Origin: Streptomyces cucumeris
GTDB taxonomy: Bacteria; Actinomycetota; Actinomycetes; Streptomycetales; Streptomycetaceae
Reading direction: 5' to 3'
Length of the DNA stretch: 64,000 nucleotides
Assembly: GCF_024295805.1 (NCBI RefSeq)
Contig: NZ_JANCLX010000018.1
Coordinates: forward strand, 74,197 to 138,196
Position 1 is the stretch's first letter. Each line of letters begins with the position of its first letter. Under the pieces are notes generated by a model, which saw only the letters and a list, made by a program, of their open reading frames with translations, was not told the DNA's origin and ran no database searches. Both the position numbers and the translations under genes were made by a program. Shown one piece after another: positions 1-7,443 of the stretch.

Positions 1-17
1 CTCCTGTTCCTCCGCGG

Positions 18-53
18 CCCGCCCCCCCGGCGGGTTACCCCCCGGGGGGCGGG
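18..53 (-). terminator. GC-rich hairpin downstream of the Tat-exported repeat protein gene
   Basis: A 10-bp stem (CCCGCCCCCC at 18-27 pairing with GGGGGGCGGG at 44-53) lies just past the stop of the minus-strand gene ending at 104. There is no clear U-tract, as is common for actinobacterial terminators. It may equally serve a gene outside the window. Confidence 0.5.
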
Positions 54-103
54 GGCCGGGGCCGCCCGGGTCGAGGCCGTCGGGGCCGGTGGGAGCCGCC
101 CGG

Positions 104-1075
104 TCAGCCCAGGCGGATGCCCAGCGCCCAGGCGGTGAGGGTGGCCGGATCGGGTGTGTGGTGGTCCTTGGACGCGGCCGCGAAACTGGGGGTCTGCGTG
201 GTGGCCGGTTCCAGCTTCCACAGCAGATTGCCCGAACCGTTCCAGTGCACCTCGGCGCCGCCGCCGGTCAGCGCGTAACCGGGCGTCAGCGACGCCACCG
301 CGGCCGGGTGCGGGGCACGCCCGGCGTCGGCCCGGGTGAAGGTGTTGAACACCGTCCCGACCGGCAGCCGGCGCCGCAGCGCGATGGCGTACGCACGGAT
401 GTTGGCGGGGTCGGAGACGATATGGTCCTTCGACCGCGCCTTCCAGGAGGTCTCGGTGGCAGGGAAGGACGCGGTGGCGAGATTGCCCCCGCCGTGCCAG
501 TCCACCCGGAACCCGCCGCCGACCAGGACGTAGTCGTTCGACGACGGCAGCCCGGCCTCGGCCTCCGGGTGCGGGGCCACTCCGCTGTCCGCGCGCGAGA
601 CGTACACCGACCGCAGCAGCTCGTCCCGGCTCATCCCGGCGATCTTCAATCCGATGACGTAGGAGACCAGCTCATACGCCTGGGCGTCGATGTGGTCCTT
701 GGCGCCGACGGTCCACCCCGACAGGTCGTCATTGGGGTACGACGCGGTCAGCAGCGCGCCGTGCGGGGACTCCACCGCCGTGGCGCCGCCACCGATGGCC
801 ACCATGTCGCCGTCGCCGACGAGCACGGTCTCGTCGATCCAGTGCTGCTGCGGCGGGTTCCCCCGGTGCGAGAACACCGACACGGTCACCCGGCCCGAGG
901 CGTCGTGGAAGGTGTTGAGCCGGGTCCCCACCGAACTCAGCACCCGTCTGGTGTCCCGGGAGCCGCTGGTCACGGCGGCGGCCGCACCGGCCCCGGTAGC
1001 ACCGACCGCGGCGGCCCCCGCCACGGCTGTCGCCGCCCTCAGTACGTCCCTTCGGCTACGCGTCACGTCAGTCAA
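104..1075 (-). CDS. Tat-exported protein with three internal repeats, unknown function
   Basis: About 323 residues. The N-terminus has a twin-arginine signal (SRRDVLRAATAVAGA) followed by an Ala-rich hydrophobic stretch, so Tat export is likely. The mature part has three roughly 80-100-residue repeats, each carrying a Gly-Gly-Gly segment (IGGGATAV, VGGGFRVDW, TGGGAEVHW), a small-residue strand, an [AS]KDH motif and a helical ending such as AYAIALRR. The longest frame begins at 1174 but encodes no signal-like sequence before residue 34. I prefer the TTG at 1075, which follows GGAGAAGG, or the GTG at 1066. I do not recognise the family's function; the repeats suggest a beta-rich extracellular binding fold. 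A GC hairpin follows the stop. Confidence 0.75.
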   Translation of the reverse strand: MTDVTRSRRDVLRAATAVAGAAAVGATGAGAAAAVTSGSRDTRRVLSSVGTRLNTFHDASGRVTVSVFSHRGNPPQQHWIDETVLVGDGDMVAIGGGATAVESPHGALLTASYPNDDLSGWTVGAKDHIDAQAYELVSYVIGLKIAGMSRDELLRSVYVSRADSGVAPHPEAEAGLPSSNDYVLVGGGFRVDWHGGGNLATASFPATETSWKARSKDHIVSDPANIRAYAIALRRRLPVGTVFNTFTRADAGRAPHPAAVASLTPGYALTGGGAEVHWNGSGNLLWKLEPATTQTPSFAAASKDHHTPDPATLTAWALGIRLG

Positions 1076-1456
1076 CCCACCTTCTCCATTAAAGACCTGA
1101 CCTGATGTCAGGGCGAGCAGAAAGCTAGCCGTGCCCCGCAAGACACGGATATACCCGAAATGACGGATTGACAATGTCCTGGGTGGCTAGGCAAACACCC
1201 CAGGTATCTGTCCACACCGTCCCCACCTGGAGGAAACCGCTCCGCAGAGGGTCCCGTCCCGGGCTTCCGGGACGCCGGAGAACCACTCGGGTCCGGCCGG
1301 ACCCCGCCAGGTCGGCCAATTCGGGCCCCGGCAGGGCGTGCCCGTCGGCCAATCTCGCCGTGGGGAGGATGAACCGGGGAACCGAGGGCCCGGGCGGCGT
1401 TCGCGGCGCGCCGAAAAGCCGTGGCGGATCGCTCGTCCCTCCCGCAGAATCCACGG
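1076..1456. other. Divergent intergenic region between Tat protein and GNAT genes
   Basis: About 380 bases without a convincing gene. It must hold the promoter of the minus-strand Tat protein gene and probably that of the GNAT gene. A TTGACA hexamer lies at 1168-1173, and CCTGGG/CCCAGG arms at about 1177-1203 could form a small hairpin. I could not assign a -10 box with confidence. Confidence 0.4.
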
Positions 1457-2047
1457 ATGAGCTCGCCGCCCCCCGGCCCGACGGCCGACTTCGCCACCAA
1501 ACCCGTCCTCGTCGGCCAGAAGGTGGCGCTGCGCCCGTTCACCGAGGACGACGCGGCGGAGATGGCCGTGATCCTGGAGGACGAGGAGGTCCGCGGATTC
1601 ACCGGTGGTTCGAACTCCACCGCCTTCGATGAGCAGCGACTGCGTGACTGGTACGGAAGCCGGAGCGCACAGCCGGACCGGCTGGACCTCGCCGTCGTCG
1701 ACCGGGCCGATGACTCCCTGGTGGGCGAGGTGGTGCTGTACGAATGGGACGAGCCCAACCGCAGCTGCGCGTTCCGTACGCTCCTCGGGCCGCGCGGGCG
1801 GAACCGGGGCCTGGGCACCGAGGCCGCCCGGCTGATCGTCGGCCACGCCTTCGAACGGCTCGGACTGCACCGTGTCTCGCTGGGTGTCTACGCCTTCAAC
1901 CCCCGGGCCCGCCGCGCCTACGAGAAGGTCGGGTTCATCGCCGAGGGAGTGGAGCGCGAGGCGCTGTGGCACGACGGTGCGTGGGCCGACGCCGTGATGA
2001 TGTCTCTGCTCGACCGGGAGTGGGCGGCGCACCGCGGCCATCCGTGA
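1457..2047 (+). CDS. GNAT family N-acetyltransferase (RimJ/RimL-like)
   Basis: About 196 residues. It would transfer an acetyl group from acetyl-CoA to an amine; the substrate is not predictable. The N-terminal strand VALRPFTEDDAA is typical of RimJ/RimL-type enzymes. The acetyl-CoA loop is seen as GPRGRNRGLGTEAARLIVGH, and the C-terminal part has the family pattern NPRARRAYEKVGFIAEG. The frame is open from a GTG at 1421, but similarity begins after the ATG at 1457, which I chose; no strong ribosome site is visible for either. It stands alone, with a pentapeptide-repeat gene 130 bases downstream. Confidence 0.85.
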   Translation: MSSPPPGPTADFATKPVLVGQKVALRPFTEDDAAEMAVILEDEEVRGFTGGSNSTAFDEQRLRDWYGSRSAQPDRLDLAVVDRADDSLVGEVVLYEWDEPNRSCAFRTLLGPRGRNRGLGTEAARLIVGHAFERLGLHRVSLGVYAFNPRARRAYEKVGFIAEGVEREALWHDGAWADAVMMSLLDREWAAHRGHP

Positions 2048-2177
2048 CCCGCCGTGCAACCCTGGCCTCCGGACCGCGCCCCGCGGACGGTGGGTCCCGG
2101 CCCGGTGGGGCGGGACGTGCCGCCATGATGGAGCCGCGCCGCGAAGTCCCGCACCCCGCTCGTCCGGAGGAGATCCC

Positions 2178-2846
2178 ATGCCCTCGCCCCGTCGGTTCAC
2201 CGATCTGCCGTACGCGCGCCATCTGCGCGCGTACGACGGTCCCCTGGCCGAAGGGGGCGACTACGACACCGTCCATCTGGACGGCGCCGCCTACGACGGG
2301 GCCGTCGCCGACCACGCCCGGTTCCTCGAGTGCGCCCTCTCCGCCGTGACGTTCACCGCGGGGCGGCTGCGCGGCACCCGTTTCAACGACGTCTGGCTGG
2401 ACGGGGTGCGCTGGGTCGGTACCGGCCTGGCGGAGACGGACTGGACGGACGCCGAGCTCATCGGCTGTGTGCTCGCCGGTCTGGAGGCGTTCGGCGCCAC
2501 GCTGCACCGGGTCACCTTCCACCGCTGTAAGTTCGAGTCGGTCAACCTCCGTACCGCCACCCTGCGGGAGGTCACCTTCGCCGACTGTCTGCTGCGGGAC
2601 GTCGACTTCGGCGGTGCCGCGCTGACGAGGGTGGAGTTCCCGGGCTCGGCCCTGGAGGGGGTCCGGTTCGTGGGGGCGCGGATGGACGGGACCGATCTGC
2701 GGGACGCCACCCGGCTGGAGATCAGCGACGGCCATGACGCACTGCGCGGGTCCGTCATCACCGGGGCACAACTGATCGAACTGGCACCGGCGTTCGCCGA
2801 TGTCCTGGGGATCACGGTGAAGGACCACGGGCGTGCCGGGCGCTGA
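2178..2846 (+). CDS. Pentapeptide repeat protein
   Basis: 222 residues. GGAGGAG precedes the ATG. From about residue 45 to 185 the sequence follows the A(D/N)LxX five-residue periodicity (for example CKFESVNLRTATL, CLLRDVDFGGAAL, ARMDGTDLRDATRL), which folds into a right-handed quadrilateral beta helix. Some members mimic DNA and protect gyrase from quinolones (Qnr, MfpA), but many have unknown roles and nothing here shows gyrase binding. A perfect 12-bp hairpin follows, so it is probably a single-gene transcript. Confidence 0.85.
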   Translation: MPSPRRFTDLPYARHLRAYDGPLAEGGDYDTVHLDGAAYDGAVADHARFLECALSAVTFTAGRLRGTRFNDVWLDGVRWVGTGLAETDWTDAELIGCVLAGLEAFGATLHRVTFHRCKFESVNLRTATLREVTFADCLLRDVDFGGAALTRVEFPGSALEGVRFVGARMDGTDLRDATRLEISDGHDALRGSVITGAQLIELAPAFADVLGITVKDHGRAGR

Positions 2847-2856
2847 GGGCGCGGAG

Positions 2857-2890
2857 CCCCGCCCCGGGGACGACTGGACCCGGGGCGGGG
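2857..2890 (+). terminator. Strong hairpin terminator after pentapeptide gene
   Basis: Perfect 12-bp inverted repeat (CCCCGCCCCGGG at 2857-2868, CCCGGGGCGGGG at 2879-2890) with a 10-base loop, starting 11 bases after the stop codon. It separates the pentapeptide gene from the PLP-enzyme gene and argues against the upstream GTG at 2833 as that gene's start. Confidence 0.75.
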
Positions 2891-2910
2891 GAGGGCGGCA
2901 CGGTGGTCGG

Positions 2911-4008
2911 GTGCACACGACACCTTCCCCTCGGCCCGCCACCTGGTTCGCCCGCCCCGCCTCCCGGTCCTGGCGGTGTCCGCCCGCCCCGGACGCGGTG
3001 CGCCGCTTCCACGCCGGACAGCCCGGCCACGTACCCACCCCGCTCATGGAACTGCCCGTACTCGCGGATGAGTTGGGCGTCGGCCGGGTGTTCGTCAAGG
3101 ACGAGTCGTGTCGCTTCGGACTGCCTGCCTTCAAGGCGCTCGGCGCCTCCTGGGCGGTCCACCGGATCCTGGCGGAGCGGGCGCCCCAGGACCCCGTACT
3201 GCTGGTGACCGCCACGGACGGCAACCATGGCCGGGCGGTGGCCCGGACGGCGCGGCTGGCCGGACGGCCCGCCCATGTCTTCGTACCGCGCGGGGTGCAC
3301 CCCGAGGCGGTGGCCGCCATCGAGGCCGAGGGCGCGCGGGTGACCCGGGTGGACGGGCCGTACGACGCGGCGGTGCGCCGCGCGGCCGGGGCCGCCGCCG
3401 AGCCCCCGGCCGTACTGGTCCAGGACACCGCCTGGCCCGGCTACGAGGAGATCCCGGGCTGGATCGTCGAGGGCTACGCCACCCTGTTCCACGAGATCGA
3501 CGGACAACTGCGCGCAGCGGGTGCCGAGCCGCCCGGTCTCCTCGCCGTACCGGTGGGTGTGGGCTCGCTCGCCCAGGCCGCCGTCACGCACTACCGGAGC
3601 CGGCCCGGCGGGCCCGCTCCCGCCGTGCTGGCCGTGGAACCGGTGGCCGCGGCCTGTGTGCTGGCGAGTCTGGTGCGCGGGGAGCCGGTGACGGTGGAGA
3701 CCGGCGAAACCGCCATGGCGGGTCTGAACTGCGGCACTCCCTCCAGCCTCGCCTGGCCGTCACTGCGCGAGGGGCTGGACGCGGCGGTCGCCGTGACCGA
3801 CGCCGACAGCGCCCGCGCCGCGTCCGACCTCGCCGCCCTCGGGCTCTCCTCGGGCCCGTGCGGCGCGGCCTCACTGGCCGGGGTGCGGGCCGCCCTCACC
3901 GGGGCGGACGCCGGTGAGCGCCGTGCCGCGCTCGGACTCGGAGCGTCGGCCACCCTCGTACTGCTGAGCACCGAGGGCACGGCCGCGAATCCCGCCACCG
4001 CGCCGTAG
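2911..4008 (+). CDS. Diaminopropionate ammonia-lyase-like PLP enzyme
   Basis: About 365 residues, fold-type II PLP enzyme. The pattern ESCRFGLPAFKALGASWAV contains the Schiff-base lysine in the context typical of 2,3-diaminopropionate ammonia-lyase (YgeX type), and TATDGNHGRAVA is the matching phosphate/substrate loop. Members cleave diaminopropionate, or sometimes serine/threonine, to a keto acid plus ammonia. The start is inferred: a GTG at 2911 lies after the terminator hairpin and 60 codons before the core, while the longer frame from 2833 would run through that hairpin. Threonine dehydratase-like activity is the main alternative. No amino-acid operon partners are adjacent. Confidence 0.8.
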   Translation: MHTTPSPRPATWFARPASRSWRCPPAPDAVRRFHAGQPGHVPTPLMELPVLADELGVGRVFVKDESCRFGLPAFKALGASWAVHRILAERAPQDPVLLVTATDGNHGRAVARTARLAGRPAHVFVPRGVHPEAVAAIEAEGARVTRVDGPYDAAVRRAAGAAAEPPAVLVQDTAWPGYEEIPGWIVEGYATLFHEIDGQLRAAGAEPPGLLAVPVGVGSLAQAAVTHYRSRPGGPAPAVLAVEPVAAACVLASLVRGEPVTVETGETAMAGLNCGTPSSLAWPSLREGLDAAVAVTDADSARAASDLAALGLSSGPCGAASLAGVRAALTGADAGERRAALGLGASATLVLLSTEGTAANPATAP

Positions 4009-4115
4009 AACCCGTCCTGACGGGCCCGCGCCCGGCGGCAGCCGGTCAGCCGTCCGTCAGCCACGGCTGCCCCGGCGCCTTGAAGACCTTGTCTATGTCC
4101 GGCTGGTGTACATCT

Positions 4116-4139
4116 GCTGTACCTACTAGTATGTACAGC
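4116..4139. promoter_or_regulatory. 24-bp palindromic operator upstream of tautomerase
   Basis: Left arm GCTGTACCTACT and right arm AGTATGTACAGC are complementary except for one pair, centred on ACTAGT. A second GTACA/TGTAC pair begins just upstream (about 4108-4122). Size and symmetry fit a TetR- or MarR-type dimeric repressor. No regulator gene is adjacent in the window. Confidence 0.65.
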
Positions 4140-4174
4140 TCTTTGAGCCCGCGACGACGAAGGAGAACCCCGTC

Positions 4175-4558
4175 ATGCCCCTGGTCCGCATCGACGCGCT
4201 GAAGGCCGACCGAGAGCGGCTGGACGCGCTCGGCCGCGCCGTGCACGACGCCCTCGTGGAGACGATCGGCTTTCCGCCCGACGACCGGTTCCAGATCCTC
4301 ACCGGCCACGACGGCATCAGCGGCACCCTGGTCTACGACGACTACCTCGGGGTGCGCCGCGACGACGGCATCGTGTTCATCGCCATCACCATGCGATCCG
4401 GGCGCCCGGCCGAGCGGAAGCGGGCGCTCTACCGGCGGATCGCCGAACTGGCCGAGGAGTACGCCGGGACCGCACCGCGGAACGTGTTCATCACGGTCAC
4501 CGAGAACGAGTCCGTCGACTGGTCCTTCGGCCACGGGATCGCGCAGTACGCACCCTGA
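4175..4558 (+). CDS. Tautomerase family protein
   Basis: 127 residues; GAAGGAGA lies at a good distance before the ATG. After Met removal the protein starts with proline (PLVRIDAL), the catalytic Pro-1 of the 4-oxalocrotonate tautomerase/MIF superfamily. The length and the ITMRSGRPAERKRALYRRI segment, with a substrate-binding arginine, fit the fused two-unit members related to malonate semialdehyde decarboxylase. The substrate cannot be read from sequence. The promoter region carries a strong palindrome, so expression is probably inducible. It is about 1.5 kb from the aromatic catabolic island, but nothing in the sequence links them directly. Confidence 0.85.
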   Translation: MPLVRIDALKADRERLDALGRAVHDALVETIGFPPDDRFQILTGHDGISGTLVYDDYLGVRRDDGIVFIAITMRSGRPAERKRALYRRIAELAEEYAGTAPRNVFITVTENESVDWSFGHGIAQYAP

Positions 4559-4583
4559 CACCCCCGGCCGCCGGTCCCGCTCC

Positions 4584-5090
4584 CTAACGCCGCTGCAGCG
4601 CCCCGCGCACGAAGGCCGCCTGCCCGGCGTGCTGCAGATCGTCGGCGATGACGCTCACCAGCCGGACACCGAGGGTCACCGCCGGGGTCCACGCCTCGTC
4701 CACGATCCGGTCGAGTTCGGTGTCCCGGAGCCCGCGTACGTAGGCCAGGGTGTTCTCGTGCACGGCGTCGTGATACCCGGTGAGCAGTTCGGCGTCCGCG
4801 CGGACCGCCGCCACGTCCTTGGCGCGGTGGCCGAAACCGGTGGCCGCCGGAGGGAACGGCAGCCCGAACCGCTCGTACCAGCCGTCCGAGGTCCACAACT
4901 GCCCGGTGCCCGCCGCGTCGGCGATGTGGTCGTCCTGAATGCGGGTCAGATGCCACACCAGCCAGGCGATGGAGTTGGCCCCGGCGTCGAGCCGTACGGT
5001 GAGCTCCTCCTCGCCCAGGCCGTCCACGGCCTCGTGCACGGTCTCGGACACCCGGTCGAAGGCGTCGGCCAGCAGATCTGCGCTCCTCAT
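4584..5090 (-). CDS. DinB/mycothiol-transferase-like protein
   Basis: About 168 residues. GAGGAG precedes the ATG at 5090, and the extra 49 codons of the longest frame overlap the next gene and look unlike protein. The four-helix bundle shows the DinB/DUF664 histidines in WLVWHLTRIQDDHIAD and IADDLQHAGQAAFVRG, which bind a divalent metal. Family members use mycothiol or bacillithiol as a thiol cofactor in detoxification. It follows a related MDMPI-type gene on the same strand, so the two may form a small thiol-enzyme operon. Confidence 0.8.
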   Translation of the reverse strand: MRSADLLADAFDRVSETVHEAVDGLGEEELTVRLDAGANSIAWLVWHLTRIQDDHIADAAGTGQLWTSDGWYERFGLPFPPAATGFGHRAKDVAAVRADAELLTGYHDAVHENTLAYVRGLRDTELDRIVDEAWTPAVTLGVRLVSVIADDLQHAGQAAFVRGALQRR

Positions 5091-5187
5091 ACGGGCTCCT
5101 CGTCGCTGTCGGGCGGTGCGCCTCCCGGGTGGCCGGTCGCCCGGTCCGTGGGTCATCGTCGCACCCCGCGGCGGCCGGACGACGGGC

Positions 5188-6006
5188 TCAGACCGGTGGC
5201 ACGAGGGTGAAATACCGGTCGAGCACCGCGCGGTCACCCTGCACGGAGGTGAGCCGGTCCGCGGGCAGACGCTGCCAGAGGAAGAGCATCAGCTCCGAGG
5301 CCGTGCCGGTCAGCTCCACGTCACACGGTTCCTCCGGGGCGCCGGAGGCGGAGTATGCGGTGAGCCGGACATCGGGGCCTGCGAAGCGGACCGACCAGAC
5401 CTCCGGGCCGTCGGCGCGGCGGAACCGGAAGCGTTCGCCCGCGCCGGGTGGCGCCTGCTTCCAGCGGCGCCGGGCCGGTGCCATCACCTCGAAGGTGTGG
5501 GGGATCGCGTCGACCGCCAGCGCGGCGTCCATCGGCCGGGGCGGCAGGGAGGCGGCGCGTTCGGCGTCCCAGCGGTGCAGGGCCGCCTCGATGGTCTGGA
5601 TCCGCAGCCAGAACCCGGCCGTCTGCTCCGTGGACAAGGTCCACGCCGGCTCGTCCGGATCGACGGTCCGGAACAGGGAGTCCAGCGCGGCGGCCCCCTC
5701 GGCGAACCAGTCGAGGAGACTGACCGGCACCGGTCCGAGATGCGGTCCGCCCTCGGGCGAGGGCCAGCCCTCACGGTCCTCCGGCGGCTGGAACAGGGAG
5801 AGGTCCGAGGTGTCCGGCGCCTCCGTGAGCCGCTCCCGCACGGTGTGGGCGACATAGCGGTGGACCGCGCCCAGATGGAACACCAGGTCGGACATCGACC
5901 AGCCGGGACAGGAGGGGACCAGCGGTGCGTCCCTCCCATCGGCGGTCCGGCGGGCGGCAGCCTCGAAGGCCGTGATCTCACGGTGGAACTGCGCGGTGAA
6001 GTCCAT
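5188..6006 (-). CDS. Maleylpyruvate isomerase family mycothiol-dependent enzyme
   Basis: 272 residues. An N-terminal MDMPI metal-binding bundle (about 1-150) contains VPSCPGWSMSDLVFHLGAVHRY, with His residues for the metal, and ETAALHRWDAE-like TIEAALHRWDAERA. The C-terminal part (about 180-265) is the smaller MDMPI_C domain. The founding enzyme isomerises maleylpyruvate to fumarylpyruvate in gentisate catabolism; most Streptomyces paralogues are uncharacterised thiol transferases. It lies 97 bases before the DinB-like gene start on the same strand. A true ring-cleavage role is possible given the nearby aromatic island but is unproven. Confidence 0.85.
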   Translation of the reverse strand: MDFTAQFHREITAFEAAARRTADGRDAPLVPSCPGWSMSDLVFHLGAVHRYVAHTVRERLTEAPDTSDLSLFQPPEDREGWPSPEGGPHLGPVPVSLLDWFAEGAAALDSLFRTVDPDEPAWTLSTEQTAGFWLRIQTIEAALHRWDAERAASLPPRPMDAALAVDAIPHTFEVMAPARRRWKQAPPGAGERFRFRRADGPEVWSVRFAGPDVRLTAYSASGAPEEPCDVELTGTASELMLFLWQRLPADRLTSVQGDRAVLDRYFTLVPPV

Positions 6007-6104
6007 GCCCGTCAGTCTTCCCGCCCGGCTCCGGCCGCAGGCCGCCCGTTCACCGGTGGCGGATCTTCTCGGCCGAGAGCCGAATTCCGCCGCCCGCCGG
6101 ACCG

Positions 6105-7394
6105 TCAGGTGGTGACCACCTCGACCGGCAGGTGCTTGATGCCGTTGACGAAGTTGGAGCGCACCCGGGGCACCTCACCGGTCAGCCGGATGTCGGCGAT
6201 GCGCGGGATCAGCTCCTCGAACATGATGCGCATCTCGGTACGGGCCAGCAGATTGCCCAGGCACAGATGGGGGCTGCCCTTGCCGAAGGTGACGTGGTCG
6301 TTGGAGGTCCGGGTGACGTCGAAGCGGTACGGATCGGGGAAGACGGCCTCGTCACGGTTGCCCGAGCCGTACCACATGACGACCTTGTCGCCCTCCTTGA
6401 TGTGCTTGCCGCCCAGTTCCACATCGCGTGTCGCGGTGCGTCGGAAGTGGTGGACGGGGGAGGCCCAGCGCAGGAACTCCTCGACGGCGCCCGGGATCAG
6501 GGACGGGTCACGGCGCAGCAGTTCGAGCTGGTCCGGGTTCTGGATCAGCGCGAGCATGGAGTGGGTGATGGCGTGGCGGGTGGTCTCGTTGCCCGCGACC
6601 ACCAGCAGCAGAAAGTAGTTGTCGAAGTCCTGCCCGGAGAGCGGTACGCCGTCCCGCGGGGTCTCGTTGACCAGCCGGGACACCAGGTCGGTACCGTTGC
6701 CGCCACGCCGCCGGCGGGCCAGTTCCCGGCCGTAGGCGAACACTTCGAGGGAGGCGGGGGAGCGGAACGGCAGATCGCGGTAGGCCTCGCTCTCCACGCT
6801 GTCGAGCAGGACGTCGGCGTAGTCGGGGTCGGTGTTGCCGATGATGCGGTTGCCCCAGTCGATGAGCTGCTGGGTGTCGTCCTCGGGGACGTCGAGGAGA
6901 CGGGCGAGCACATTGATGGGGAAGTCCGCCGACACCTCCCGGACAAAGTCGAAACGTCCCTTGACCAGGGCCGCGTCCAGGGTCTTGGCGGTGAGTCCGC
7001 GCAGGAAGTCGGTGTAGGTGTTGATGACCCCGGCGCCGAACTGGCGCTGGAGCAGCCTGCGCAGCGCCTGGTGGCGCAGCCCGTCCAGTTCGAGGATGGA
7101 GGCGCGGCGGGCGATCTGGTCCTCGTCCACCTCCTCCAGGTTGACGAACCGGGTGGAGGTGAACGTGTCGGGGTCGCGGTCGACCCGGACGATGTCCTCG
7201 TGCCGGGTCACGGCCCAGAAGCCGTGGTGCGGCGCGGCCTCGGGCTGCCAGTGGACCGGGTCCTGGTGGCGCAGGGTGTGGAACATCCGCCAGGGGGTGA
7301 CCCCGTCGCGGAAGCTGTCGAGGTCGGTCAGGTCCACCTCGTCGAGCGGCAGGGGTTCGGGCACCCCGGTGAGGGCGGTGGCGGGGGAGGTCAC
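6105..7394 (-). CDS. Cytochrome P450 of the amine/aromatic catabolic island
   Basis: About 429 residues. Start is the GTG at 7394 preceded by GAAGGAG; the longer frame from 7511 overlaps the ligase gene. Seen: I-helix AGNETT (about 267-272), K-helix ExxR at EEFLRW (306-309), and heme loop FGKGSPHLCLGN with cysteine about 378. The overall look resembles the CYP124/CYP125/CYP142 group. It is downstream of the glutamine-synthetase-like gene (49-base gap), and the divergent operon encodes a 3Fe-4S ferredoxin and ferredoxin reductase that should supply its electrons. Inferred role: hydroxylation or oxidative N-dealkylation of an amine or its gamma-glutamyl derivative. Confidence 0.88.
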   Translation of the reverse strand: MTSPATALTGVPEPLPLDEVDLTDLDSFRDGVTPWRMFHTLRHQDPVHWQPEAAPHHGFWAVTRHEDIVRVDRDPDTFTSTRFVNLEEVDEDQIARRASILELDGLRHQALRRLLQRQFGAGVINTYTDFLRGLTAKTLDAALVKGRFDFVREVSADFPINVLARLLDVPEDDTQQLIDWGNRIIGNTDPDYADVLLDSVESEAYRDLPFRSPASLEVFAYGRELARRRRGGNGTDLVSRLVNETPRDGVPLSGQDFDNYFLLLVVAGNETTRHAITHSMLALIQNPDQLELLRRDPSLIPGAVEEFLRWASPVHHFRRTATRDVELGGKHIKEGDKVVMWYGSGNRDEAVFPDPYRFDVTRTSNDHVTFGKGSPHLCLGNLLARTEMRIMFEELIPRIADIRLTGEVPRVRSNFVNGIKHLPVEVVTT

Positions 7395-7443
7395 GCTGGC
7401 TCCTTCGCGGGCGGGGTCGTCACGGCCGGGCTCGGCGCGGCCG

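Noticed and set aside
2833..2910. Upstream extension of the PLP-enzyme gene
   Set aside because: The extra codons run through a perfect terminator hairpin and overlap the end of the pentapeptide gene; no conserved residues are added.
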